Assembly (NCBI GenBank): GCA_030262795.1
Contig: JAJSZO010000001.1
Coordinates: forward strand, 30,653-37,070
Length of the DNA: 6,418 bases
Source of the DNA: Deltaproteobacteria bacterium
GTDB lineage: Bacteria > Desulfobacterota > Desulfobacteria > Desulfobacterales > ETH-SRB1
Reading direction: 5' to 3'
The notes under the pieces were generated by a model. That model had not been told where the DNA came from and did no database searches. It saw only the letters and a program-made list of their open reading frames with translations. Both the position numbers and the translations under genes were made by a program. How positions within the stretch are numbered: position 1 is the stretch's first letter; every line of letters starts with the position of its first letter. This document shows positions 1 through 5,995 of this stretch, piece after piece.

Positions 1-27
1 AATTAGGAATTAGGAATTAGGAATTGG
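1..27. repeat. Heptanucleotide tandem repeat AATTAGG
   Basis: Three perfect copies of the 7-mer AATTAGG (1-7, 8-14, 15-21) are followed by a fourth copy that has lost one A (AATTGG, 22-27). The array begins at the window edge, so it may continue to the left. It lies in non-coding sequence upstream of flhA. Arrays like this are prone to copy-number change by slippage; no function is visible. Confidence 0.85.
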
Positions 28-44
28 ATGATTTGTTGGTTACC

Positions 45-82
45 AAATAATAAATGATAAATAATAAATGATAAACGATAAT
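45..82. repeat. 14-bp AT-rich tandem repeat
   Basis: The 14-mer AAATAATAAATGAT occurs twice without a mismatch (45-58 and 59-72). A degenerate partial copy follows (73-82). The block is almost pure A/T and lies between the AATTAGG array and the sigma-54-like site. It could ease DNA bending or melting upstream of a promoter, but that is inference. Confidence 0.8.
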
Positions 83-97
83 AGGCATGAAAAATGC
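83..97 (+). promoter_or_regulatory. Possible sigma-54 (-24/-12) promoter upstream of flhA
   Basis: The sequence AGGCAT-N5-ATGC matches the sigma-54 consensus TGGCAC-N5-TTGC at 7 of 10 fixed positions. It keeps the essential GG (84-85) and GC (96-97) with the required 10-nt gap. It lies about 250 bp upstream of the flhA start in the gene-free leader, and early flagellar genes of many proteobacteria use sigma-54. Against it, the -24 and -12 boxes each deviate, and the same bases form a weak 6-bp hairpin (83-88 with 94-99), so the match could be chance. No enhancer-binding-protein site was recognised. Confidence 0.3.
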
Positions 98-102
98 TTG
101 CT

Positions 103-122
103 GTAAATTAATAGGAATTTAC
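103..122. repeat. Small inverted repeat GTAAATT/AATTTAC
   Basis: A perfect 7-bp inverted repeat (103-109 and 116-122) has a 6-nt spacer. It lies just past the possible sigma-54 site, where the transcript would start if that site is real. It could be an operator or a short 5'-leader stem. No T-run follows, so it is not a rho-independent terminator. Confidence 0.4.
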
Positions 123-146
123 TACGACTTTACTTGACCATTTGAC

Positions 147-332
147 TAAGGAACGTGAACGAATTAACTTCCGCAAGTAGGCGCACAGATTTGGGTCGAA
201 TTTGTTTGATCTCAGATCACAAAAGTTGAAGGAATAGCGAGCTATTTCAAGATTTTTGGGATCTGAGATCGAACAAAAGCGGCCTGAAGCTGTGATGCAT
301 AGTTGCGGAAGTTATTTCGTCCACGTTCCTAA
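147..332. mobile_element. Long palindromic MITE-like element, full-length copy
   Basis: Nearly the whole stretch is one imperfect palindrome centred near 239-240. The termini AGGAACGTGAACGA (149-162) and TCGTCCACGTTCCT (317-330) pair with one mismatch. Inside them, TAACTTCCGCAA (165-176) pairs perfectly with 303-314, and GATCTCAGATC (208-218) pairs perfectly with 260-270. The intervening parts pair with scattered mismatches and bulges. It has no coding capacity of its own; an open frame from 256 into flhA merely reads through its right arm. TA dinucleotides lie at both edges (147-148 and 330-331), compatible with a TA target duplication as in IS630/mariner-type MITEs, but two sites cannot prove it. 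The right end is 13 bp before the flhA ATG, so the transcript leader could fold into a very long hairpin. A related copy lies at 4722-4814. Confidence 0.85.
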
Positions 333-336
333 TTAC

Positions 337-343
337 GGAAGGA
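337..343 (+). promoter_or_regulatory. Ribosome binding site that decides the flhA start
   Basis: GGAAGGA lies 2-3 nt before the ATG at 346 and only a few bases outside the palindromic element. The spacing of the AGGA core is short, although the leading GGAA is at about 5 nt. It supports 346 over the upstream TTG at 256 and ATG at 295, which lie inside the repeat and have no such site. Confidence 0.55.
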
Positions 344-345
344 TT

Positions 346-2445
346 ATGGAGACGGAAAATCAAACGGGATATTCGGAGATTCCCTTTATAGCAAAACACA
401 GCGATATTCTTATGGCTATATTAGCTGTGGTTATTCTGGTAGTTATGATAATACCTCTACCGGCCATGCTGCTGGATATCCTTTTGTCGTTTAACATAAC
501 ATTTGCTTTAATAATTCTTCTGGTAGGCATGTATATCTCGAAGCCATTAGAGTTGTCAGCATTTCCTTCCATACTTTTAATCACTACCTTGTTCAGATTA
601 TCACTAAATGTTGCTTCCACTCGAATAATTCTACTCCACGGAAACGAGGGACCCATGGCAGCCGGAAAAGTGATCAATGCTTTCGGAAGCTTTGTGGTTG
701 GAGGAAACTATCTGGTGGGAATCATAGTTTTTTTAATCCTGGTCGTTATAAATTTTGTGGTAATTACGAAAGGAGCCGGACGAATTGCGGAAGTGGCTGC
801 CAGATTTACTCTGGACGCTATGCCCGGCAAGCAGATGAGCATAGATGCCGACTTGAATGCAGGCTTGATAAATGACCAGGAGGCAAAGGCAAGAAGGCTG
901 GAAATTTCACAAGAGGCGGAATATTATGGCGCTATGGATGGCGCTAATAAATTTGTTCGTGGAGATGCTATAGCAGGAATAATAATTACTTTGGTCAACA
1001 TCCTGGCCGGGCTTGCTATTGGAGTTTTCCAGAATAAAATGAGTTTTTCCGATGCAGTCCAGACTTATACTTTGCTGACAGTGGGAGATGGATTAGTCTG
1101 CCAGATTCCTGCCCTGATTATTTCAACGGCAGCAGGTATTATAGTAAGCAGATCTTCTTCTAAAACAAACATGGGAAAAGAGATAACTTCTCAGATTTTA
1201 CTCCAGCCGCGTGCTATCGTTATTGCTGCTATTGTGCTTTTTGCACTTGGCCTGGTTCCGGGGCTTCCGACTATCCCTTTTCTTATTTTGTCAATTTTAT
1301 CCGGAAGTGTGGCTTATTTGATTTTGCAAACAAGAAAGACGGATTTAAAAAAACAAAAAGACAGCAAGATACAAAAATCCAAAACCGGATCGCCGGAAAA
1401 GTTAAAACCCCTTCCTCTTCTTGATATTCTATCTCTGGAAGTCGGCTACGGCCTTATTCCATTGGTGGACGTGGAACAAGATGGTGAGCTTTTGGACCGG
1501 ATTAAATCAATCAGGCGACAAATTGCTAAGGAAGTCGGAATTATTGTTCCCTCTGTTCATATTCAGGATAACATGCAGTTAGAATCCAGTGAATATTCCA
1601 TTTTGCTTAGAGGAAATGAAGTTGCCAGGGGAGAATTGATGATAAACCACTATCTGGCCATAAATCCCGGAACTGTTGAAAAAAAGATTGACGGGATCCC
1701 GACAAAAGAACCTACCTATGGGCTGCCGGCTTTCTGGATCAAAGAAGAAGTTAAAGAAAGCGCTATGGCGAGAGGATATACGGTAGTTGACCTTTCTACT
1801 GTTTTAACAACACATCTGTCTGATGTGATTAGAAATCATGCTCATGAATTATTGGGAAGACAGGAGGTCCAGCAGTTATTAGACAGCCTGAAATCCTCCC
1901 ATCCAAAAGTCGTGGAAGAATTGATTCCCAATTTGTTGTCCCTTGGCGGTGTGGGGAAAGTGCTCCAGAACCTTCTAATGGAGCAAATTCCTGTTCGTGA
2001 TTTACTTACTATCTTAGAGACCTTGGCTGACTGGGCTATAGTGACAAAGGATTTAGATGTTCTGACAGAGTATGTGCGTCAAGCGCTTGCAAGAACAATC
2101 ACCAAACTTTATCAGACATCCGATGGAAATATACCATTAATAACCCTTGACCAGAGCGTTGAAACCGCAATATCCGGAGCGATTCAGCAAACGGAACAGG
2201 GCAGCTTTCTCACCATGGAACCTAATATCGCCCAAAAAATCATGAAAATCCTTAGCAAAAATCTGGAGAAGTTTTCACAACTGAATCGTCAACCGATTGT
2301 TTTATGCTCAGCCCAGATCAGATCGCATTTCAAGAAGCTTGCAGATCGGTTTATTCCTAATCTCGTGGTGCTCTCATATAATGATATTTTAAATAATGTT
2401 AAAATTCAATCAATAGGAACAGTAGGACTTTCCGATGCAGATTAA
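346..2445 (+). CDS. flhA: Flagellar biosynthesis protein FlhA (export gate)
   Basis: FlhA is the large inner-membrane component of the flagellar type III export apparatus. Its membrane part acts in proton-driven export, and its cytoplasmic part docks chaperone-substrate complexes. From the ATG at 346 the protein is 699 residues, normal for the family. Hydrophobic helices fill roughly residues 20-330, including the family-typical PLPAMLLDILLSFN stretch and TTLFRLSLNVASTR. The FHIPEP signature runs from R146 to about G173 (RIAEVAARFTLDAMPGKQM, then DADLNAG). A lysine-rich linker (about 331-356) leads to the cytoplasmic domain (about 357-699), with the conserved PAFWI at 461-465. The frame stays open upstream to a TTG at 256, but that extra N-terminus is encoded by the palindromic repeat and is unlike FlhA, which usually starts shortly before the first helix. 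The stop overlaps the flhF start by 11 bp, implying one transcript and translational coupling. flhB is not in the window. Confidence 0.97.
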   Translation: METENQTGYSEIPFIAKHSDILMAILAVVILVVMIIPLPAMLLDILLSFNITFALIILLVGMYISKPLELSAFPSILLITTLFRLSLNVASTRIILLHGNEGPMAAGKVINAFGSFVVGGNYLVGIIVFLILVVINFVVITKGAGRIAEVAARFTLDAMPGKQMSIDADLNAGLINDQEAKARRLEISQEAEYYGAMDGANKFVRGDAIAGIIITLVNILAGLAIGVFQNKMSFSDAVQTYTLLTVGDGLVCQIPALIISTAAGIIVSRSSSKTNMGKEITSQILLQPRAIVIAAIVLFALGLVPGLPTIPFLILSILSGSVAYLILQTRKTDLKKQKDSKIQKSKTGSPEKLKPLPLLDILSLEVGYGLIPLVDVEQDGELLDRIKSIRRQIAKEVGIIVPSVHIQDNMQLESSEYSILLRGNEVARGELMINHYLAINPGTVEKKIDGIPTKEPTYGLPAFWIKEEVKESAMARGYTVVDLSTVLTTHLSDVIRNHAHELLGRQEVQQLLDSLKSSHPKVVEELIPNLLSLGGVGKVLQNLLMEQIPVRDLLTILETLADWAIVTKDLDVLTEYVRQALARTITKLYQTSDGNIPLITLDQSVETAISGAIQQTEQGSFLTMEPNIAQKIMKILSKNLEKFSQLNRQPIVLCSAQIRSHFKKLADRFIPNLVVLSYNDILNNVKIQSIGTVGLSDAD

Positions 2446-3766
2446 ACGATTTGAAGCAGAGAATATGACAAAAGCCTTGCGGTTGGTTAAACAAGAATTT
2501 GGTTCTGAGGCGGTGATTCTTTCCGCCAGGAGCCTGGAGAAAAAGAAGGGGGTGTTTTGGCCTATGAAAAGACCTGTAGTAGAGGTAACAGCGGCAAAAG
2601 ATACATCTTATCCGGAGACCGAAAAAACTTCATCAGACAAAATTCGAAAGTTCGAGAATTTAAGTAATGAAAAGAGCTTAATTAGCCCGCTTCGTGGAGG
2701 AATAAAGGTGTTAAAGGACAAACCGGATAATATCGTTCAAAACTATGATAGAAAATTAGCTGACTTAAATCAGCAGATGTTGTCTCAGGGTGTGGAAAAA
2801 AATATAGCTCGAAAATTAACAGAACAAGTAAAGAGAATTGCATCATCGAAAAAGTTTTTAAAAGACGAAGAACTTAAATTGTGTTTGATCCGTATTCTTA
2901 AGGAAATGGGTATAACAGCCAGGCCGGTAAAGATAGAGACCGGAAAACAAAAAGTTGTTGCTTTCATAGGTCCCACCGGAGTGGGAAAGACAATAACTAT
3001 TGCCAAATTAGCTGTCATCCATGCTATCAAAATGAGAAAACGGGTGGCATTGATTACCCTGGATAATTATCGAATCGGTGGCATTGACCAGCTCAAAATT
3101 TACGCAAAAATCATTGGAATTCCCTTTGAAGTTGCTTCGACCGGCAAAGAATTCAAGGAATGCCTTAACAGGCTGAAGGACAAAGAGCTTATTTTAATTG
3201 ATACTGCCGGAATGAGTCAAAGGGATGAATCTCGGTTTAATGAACTCAGGGCTCTTTTTGATAAAATTCGTCATGTTGAAACTCATCTTCTCTTGAGTGC
3301 TACCACAAAAGAAAATGATCTTATTAATATATTGGCAATGTTTAAAGCATTTCCCGTTAGCAAATTGTTATTTACAAAGCTTGATGAAAGCACCTCGTAT
3401 GGAAACATGTTCAATCAATTAATTCGATCAAAAATACCTGTTTCATACTTTACAAACGGTCAGGAGATTCCGGAAGACATTGAAATTGCAACATTAGAAA
3501 AAATGGTGGATCTGATAACAAACCGGGAAAAGGATGGGAAACATTCCGGTGAAGCTTACGTTGCAAGCAAAAACTCAATCTTTTTTCATTGTTTTGATTG
3601 TCAATTGGTAAAGAGGATTAAACAAGAGAATATCATCGTATTTGAAAGAGCAATAGATGCAGTAAATAAACAGTTCAAACCCTGCAAATCATGTTGTCCC
3701 GACAAGGTTGAAAAACAGAGTCTATGTTCCTGGGATGCAGATACAAGAAAAAACGGGACATATTAA
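2435..3766 (+). CDS. flhF: Flagellar SRP-like GTPase FlhF with C-terminal Cys-rich extension
   Basis: FlhF is the third SRP-family GTPase. It localises the nascent flagellum at the pole and is controlled by FlhG. The 443-residue product starts with the typical FlhF N-terminus MQIKRFEAENMTKALRLVKQ, followed by a variable basic region (about 55-115) and a helical N domain (about 116-170). The G domain shows the P-loop GPTGVGKT (179-186), TLDNYRIGGIDQLKIYA (208-224), DTAGM (256-260) and TKLDE (314-318). FlhF normally ends soon after the PEDIE segment (346-350). Here about 80 further residues follow, with H385, C386, C389, C417, C420, C421 and C431; residues 374-422 resemble an Ada-type metal-binding module (separate entry). 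The ATG lies inside the end of flhA, with TAGGA (2423-2427) 7 nt before it. The FlhF assignment is near certain; the role of the extension is unknown. Confidence 0.96.
   Translation: MQIKRFEAENMTKALRLVKQEFGSEAVILSARSLEKKKGVFWPMKRPVVEVTAAKDTSYPETEKTSSDKIRKFENLSNEKSLISPLRGGIKVLKDKPDNIVQNYDRKLADLNQQMLSQGVEKNIARKLTEQVKRIASSKKFLKDEELKLCLIRILKEMGITARPVKIETGKQKVVAFIGPTGVGKTITIAKLAVIHAIKMRKRVALITLDNYRIGGIDQLKIYAKIIGIPFEVASTGKEFKECLNRLKDKELILIDTAGMSQRDESRFNELRALFDKIRHVETHLLLSATTKENDLINILAMFKAFPVSKLLFTKLDESTSYGNMFNQLIRSKIPVSYFTNGQEIPEDIEIATLEKMVDLITNREKDGKHSGEAYVASKNSIFFHCFDCQLVKRIKQENIIVFERAIDAVNKQFKPCKSCCPDKVEKQSLCSWDADTRKNGTY
3554..3700 (+). other. Ada-like Cys metal-binding module at the FlhF C-terminus
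   Basis: This encodes FlhF residues 374-422. The order of features is YVASKNS (375-381), FFHCFDC (383-389), VKRIKQEN (392-399), a phenylalanine at 403, A406/A409, and FKPCKSC (414-420). This matches the pattern of the N-terminal zinc domain of Ada (CxxxC, about 26 residues, then PCxxC) and of small stand-alone versions with the form YH...C..VK.IK..N...F....A...G..PCK.C. The spacing C389-C417 (27 residues between) is one more than C42-C69 of E. coli Ada (26 between). H385 takes the place of the first Ada cysteine, with C386 beside it. Likely ligands are therefore H385 or C386, C389, C417 and C420. The family match is from memory of the pattern, and metal binding is inferred. Confidence 0.6.
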
Positions 3767-3810
3767 TCATGGTTGGATGATTGATTAGCAAATGACAGAT
3801 GAGAGAAATA

Positions 3811-4719
3811 ATGAAGCAAAAGGACACCTTGAGCAAGGTTATAAGCTTGGCCGGAAGGATTGCAGATAAAAATGCTGCATCGGTTCGAAGGAAAAATAGA
3901 AATCGCAAATCAAATACGCGGGTAATTGCCATAACCAGCGGCAAAGGAGGGGTCGGCAAAACTAATATTGTCGGCAATCTTGGGTTTGCGCTCAGCCAAT
4001 TAGGAAAAAAAGTTCTTATTCTGGATGCGGATTTAGGGCTGGGAAATATTGATATATTATTAGGGCTGGCTCCAAAGTATAACCTCTCTCATGTTATTGC
4101 GGGGGAAAAGAGTATTTCGGAAATTATAATTAAAGGCCCTGGGAATATGAATATACTCCCTGCTTCTTCCGGCATCCAGGAACTTACCAAATTAACAAAA
4201 GAGCAAAAAATCCAAATCCTTACTGAACTTGATTCATTAATTGATTCGATTGATATTTTATTAATTGATACTGCGGCGGGCATTTCGTCGAATGTGATGT
4301 ATTTCAATGTTTCAGCTCAAGAGATAATGGTCGTTGTAACTCCGGAACCTACTTCCGTTACAGATGCCTATGCTTTAATGAAGGTGCTTTCTCTCAAGTA
4401 TTCGGAAAAACATTTTAATTTACTGGTAAATTCGGCTTCCAGCAAACAGGATGCACACGAGGTCTTCAGACAATTGAATCTGGTTGCTGATAGATTTTTA
4501 GATATATCAATCGAATACAGTGGATGCGTGTTATTTGATGAAAACGTCACAAAGGGCGTAAGACATCAAAAAATCGTCAGTGAATTATATCCTGATACGC
4601 GTGCAAGCAGGTGTTATGCATCTCTGGCAAAGAAAATCTGTAAATCACAAGCATACCATTCTCCAAAAGAAGATACCAATTTTTTCTGGAAAGATATTAT
4701 TCAGAATAAATTTGATTGA
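3811..4719 (+). CDS. flhG: MinD-like ATPase FlhG (FleN/YlxH), flagellar number regulator
   Basis: FlhG is a ParA/MinD-family ATPase that limits flagellar number and stimulates the FlhF GTPase. The 302-residue product has the deviant Walker A motif SGKGGVGKT (43-51), the switch I segment DADLGLGNID (72-81) and the Walker B/switch II segment LLIDTAAGI (150-158). It ends in NFFWKDIIQNKFD (290-302), which could be the amphipathic membrane-targeting helix typical of FlhG and MinD. Before the Walker A motif lies a basic N-terminal helix containing KNAASVR (20-26), a degenerate form of the DQAxxLR activator motif. An ATG at 3799 would add four residues; 3811 is preferred because GAGAG (3801-3805) lies 5 nt before it, whereas 3799 has no visible binding site. 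The gap to flhF is only 44 bp without a terminator, so the two genes are probably co-transcribed. Confidence 0.94.
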   Translation: MKQKDTLSKVISLAGRIADKNAASVRRKNRNRKSNTRVIAITSGKGGVGKTNIVGNLGFALSQLGKKVLILDADLGLGNIDILLGLAPKYNLSHVIAGEKSISEIIIKGPGNMNILPASSGIQELTKLTKEQKIQILTELDSLIDSIDILLIDTAAGISSNVMYFNVSAQEIMVVVTPEPTSVTDAYALMKVLSLKYSEKHFNLLVNSASSKQDAHEVFRQLNLVADRFLDISIEYSGCVLFDENVTKGVRHQKIVSELYPDTRASRCYASLAKKICKSQAYHSPKEDTNFFWKDIIQNKFD

Positions 4720-4721
4720 GC

Positions 4722-4814
4722 TAAGGAACGTGGACGATTTGCGATCTGAGATCAATCAAATCCGACCAAAATCTATGCGCCTACTTGATGAAGTTGTTTC
4801 GTCCACGTTCCTAA
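4722..4814. mobile_element. Internally deleted copy of the palindromic MITE-like element
   Basis: The ends AGGAACGTGGACGA (4724-4737) and TCGTCCACGTTCCT (4799-4812) are perfect 14-bp inverted repeats. The reverse complement of 4741-4814 aligns without gaps to the left arm of the larger copy (147-220), matching about 63 of 74 positions. Right after the left terminus the sequence jumps to GATCTGAGATC (4743-4753), the near-central motif of the larger copy. This copy is therefore one arm plus a terminal repeat, with most of the other arm missing. The flanks again read TA on the left (4722-4723) and TA at the right edge (4812-4813). It starts 2 bp after the flhG stop and ends 16 bp before the fliA ATG, so it makes up nearly all of the intergenic region. 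Confidence 0.85.
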
Positions 4815-4830
4815 ACTGGAAAATTGATTG

Positions 4831-5595
4831 ATGATGAAGCCGGCACAAAAACAAATAAAAAACCCATACAATGAAAACCTTTTATTAAGGAATCAAATGA
4901 TAACCGAATGTCTTCCTGATGTTAAACGTATTGTTTACAGGATTGCAATTCATCTTCCCCAGAATGTGGTGGAGATTGATGATTTAGTGAATGCGGGCAT
5001 TGTTGGTTTGATCCATGCTATAGAACGGTATGATCCTGCAAGAAATACTAAGTTTATGACTTATGCGGCATTTCGAATTAAAGGAGCTGTCCTGAATGAG
5101 TTGCGCTCTCAAGACTTTCTTTCAAGGTCAAATAGAAAGAAAATCCGTGAGTTGGAAAAAGCTTATTTAAAGCTGGAACATAAACTCGGAAGAGAGATTG
5201 AAGACAAAGAGGTGGCAGAGGAACTGGGGCTAAGCCTTGATCAATTCTACCAGATTAAAAAAATGTCCGGGATCTCTTTCATTAGTTTTGATGAGTTAGG
5301 ATATTCTTCAAAAAAAGAAAAAAAGAATTTTATGAGTTGCCTGGTTAATAGCGATACTGAGGATGCATTGACTTTGGCAAGGGTAAAAGAAATAAAAGCC
5401 GCCATTGCCGGAGCCGTTGAGCAATTACCGGAAAAGGAAAAGCTGGTAATTTCATTATACTATCTGGAAGAATTGACTATGAAAGAGGCAGCAAAGGTTT
5501 TAGGTATAACGGAATCAAGGATTTCTCAGATCCATTCCATGGCAATTATTCACCTGCGAGAAAAGTTGAGAAAGAAAGAGCTGATAGAGAATTGA
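4831..5595 (+). CDS. fliA: RNA polymerase sigma-28 factor FliA
   Basis: FliA directs RNA polymerase to late flagellar promoters (filament, motor and chemotaxis genes) and is normally held by the anti-sigma factor FlgM. The 254-residue product has the expected length. Region 2 spans about 20-97 and includes LPDVKRIVYRIA (28-39), EIDDLVNAGIVGLIHAIERYDP (48-69) and the FMTYAAFRIKGAVLNELR segment (75-92). Region 3 lies at about 101-155, with GREIEDKEVAEELG (120-133). Region 4, with the -35-binding helix-turn-helix, spans about 196-247 and includes LPEKEKLVISLYYLEELTMKEAA and SRISQIHSMAI. Candidate starts are TTG 4828, ATG 4831 and ATG 4834. ATG 4831 is chosen, served by TGGAAAA (4817-4823) at the edge of the repeat element. 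No terminator separates it from flhG, but the inserted repeat could affect read-through. No FlgM was recognised in the window. Confidence 0.95.
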   Translation: MMKPAQKQIKNPYNENLLLRNQMITECLPDVKRIVYRIAIHLPQNVVEIDDLVNAGIVGLIHAIERYDPARNTKFMTYAAFRIKGAVLNELRSQDFLSRSNRKKIRELEKAYLKLEHKLGREIEDKEVAEELGLSLDQFYQIKKMSGISFISFDELGYSSKKEKKNFMSCLVNSDTEDALTLARVKEIKAAIAGAVEQLPEKEKLVISLYYLEELTMKEAAKVLGITESRISQIHSMAIIHLREKLRKKELIEN

Positions 5596-5605
5596 TCAAC
5601 CAATC

Positions 5606-5625
5606 AAGGTCAAAATAATGACCTT
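5606..5625. promoter_or_regulatory. Perfect 7-bp hairpin just after fliA
   Basis: AAGGTCA (5606-5612) and TGACCTT (5619-5625) form a perfect inverted repeat with a 6-nt loop, starting 11 bp after the fliA stop. No T-run follows, so it is not a standard terminator. The left arm contains AAGG, the only good Shine-Dalgarno-like sequence for an ATG at 5618, and that ATG lies at the loop/right-arm boundary. The stem would thus hide that start. It could instead be a protein-binding palindrome. Confidence 0.4.
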
Positions 5626-5659
5626 CCGAGGTATATATGTCAAAATTTTGGCGTGCATT

Positions 5660-5944
5660 ATGGTTGAGAATATAAATATACAAAAAACAATTTTTCCGAC
5701 TTCTTTTGCATCCAAAGTAAAGAAAGTGGACAGGCAGGATGCTGATGCCCAACAAAAACGCTTTGACAAACAACTTGAGGAAGAAGACGAAAAGAATAAA
5801 AAAAAGAAGCAGGCAAAATATGAGTTTGAATCTACCGGAATCGGAGATAGCAAAGAAACAGGAAAAGAGAAGGCGGAAATAGACAACAGAAAAGACCGGG
5901 ATTCTGATAATACTCAGGGAAAGTTAATTGATATACTTGTGTAA
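5660..5944 (+). CDS. Small highly charged protein downstream of fliA, function unknown
   Basis: I do not recognise a named family. The 94-residue product begins MVENINIQKTIFPTSFASKV, then becomes extremely charged (about residues 20-84). It includes a run of acidic and lysine residues (EEEDEKNKKKK, 40-50) that is probably helical or disordered. It ends in a hydrophobic tail, KLIDILV (88-94). There is no signal peptide or membrane helix. Small proteins of this style, with a short N-terminal motif, a charged middle and an xIDIxV-like end, often sit between fliA and a membrane-helix/HTH gene in deltaproteobacterial flagellar clusters; this comparison is from memory. The frame also has an ATG at 5618 (108 residues) with AAGG 8 nt upstream. 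I prefer 5660 because the added residues look leader-like and the AAGG lies in a hairpin, but 5660 has only a weak binding site. The start is uncertain; the reading frame is likely real. Confidence 0.65.
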   Translation: MVENINIQKTIFPTSFASKVKKVDRQDADAQQKRFDKQLEEEDEKNKKKKQAKYEFESTGIGDSKETGKEKAEIDNRKDRDSDNTQGKLIDILV

Positions 5945-5983
5945 AATGCCTGTAAAACAAGGGTATCCTTCGAGGAGCAAAAA

Positions 5984-5988
5984 AGGAG
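5984..5988 (+). promoter_or_regulatory. Strong Shine-Dalgarno for the last gene
   Basis: AGGAG lies 7 nt before the ATG at 5996, the best-placed ribosome binding site in the window. It supports translation of the partial gene that follows. Confidence 0.75.
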
Positions 5989-5995
5989 TTGGGAA

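Noticed and set aside
147..332. CRISPR repeat, riboswitch or tRNA-like structure
   Set aside because: There is one long palindrome rather than regular spaced repeats, no conserved aptamer or cloverleaf was recognised, and a sister copy elsewhere with the same ends indicates a dispersed repeat.
256..345. N-terminal extension of flhA from the TTG at 256 (30 extra residues)
   Set aside because: It is encoded by the right arm of the palindromic repeat, has no ribosome binding site and does not resemble FlhA. The ATG at 346 gives the normal family length and N-terminus.
2785..3030. Minus-strand frames opposite flhA, flhF, flhG and the small gene
   Set aside because: These mirror strong + strand genes, lack ribosome binding sites and show no protein-like motifs. 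For example, the hydrophobic, serine-rich frame at 5596-5886 is just the complement of the Lys/Glu-rich gene.
3767..3810. Similarity of TTGGATGATTGATTAG between flhF and flhG to TTGGATGATTTGTTGG at 24-39
   Set aside because: The shared run is only about 11 bases in AT-rich sequence, too short to claim a repeat.
4580..4831. 83-residue + strand frame overlapping the end of flhG and the repeat
   Set aside because: Mostly an alternative frame inside flhG that reads through the palindromic element. No recognisable domain, and it conflicts with a certain gene.
5596..5640. Rho-independent terminator after fliA
   Set aside because: The 7-bp stem at 5606-5625 has no following run of T, and same-strand genes continue closely downstream.
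5660..5944. Anti-sigma factor FlgM identity for the small charged protein
   Set aside because: Size and position next to fliA are suggestive, but I cannot see the FlgM C-terminal sigma-binding helices, and the tail KLIDILV is unlike FlgM.
5957..5970. Hairpin in AAGGGTATCCTT before the last gene
   Set aside because: Only four base pairs with no T-run; likely chance.
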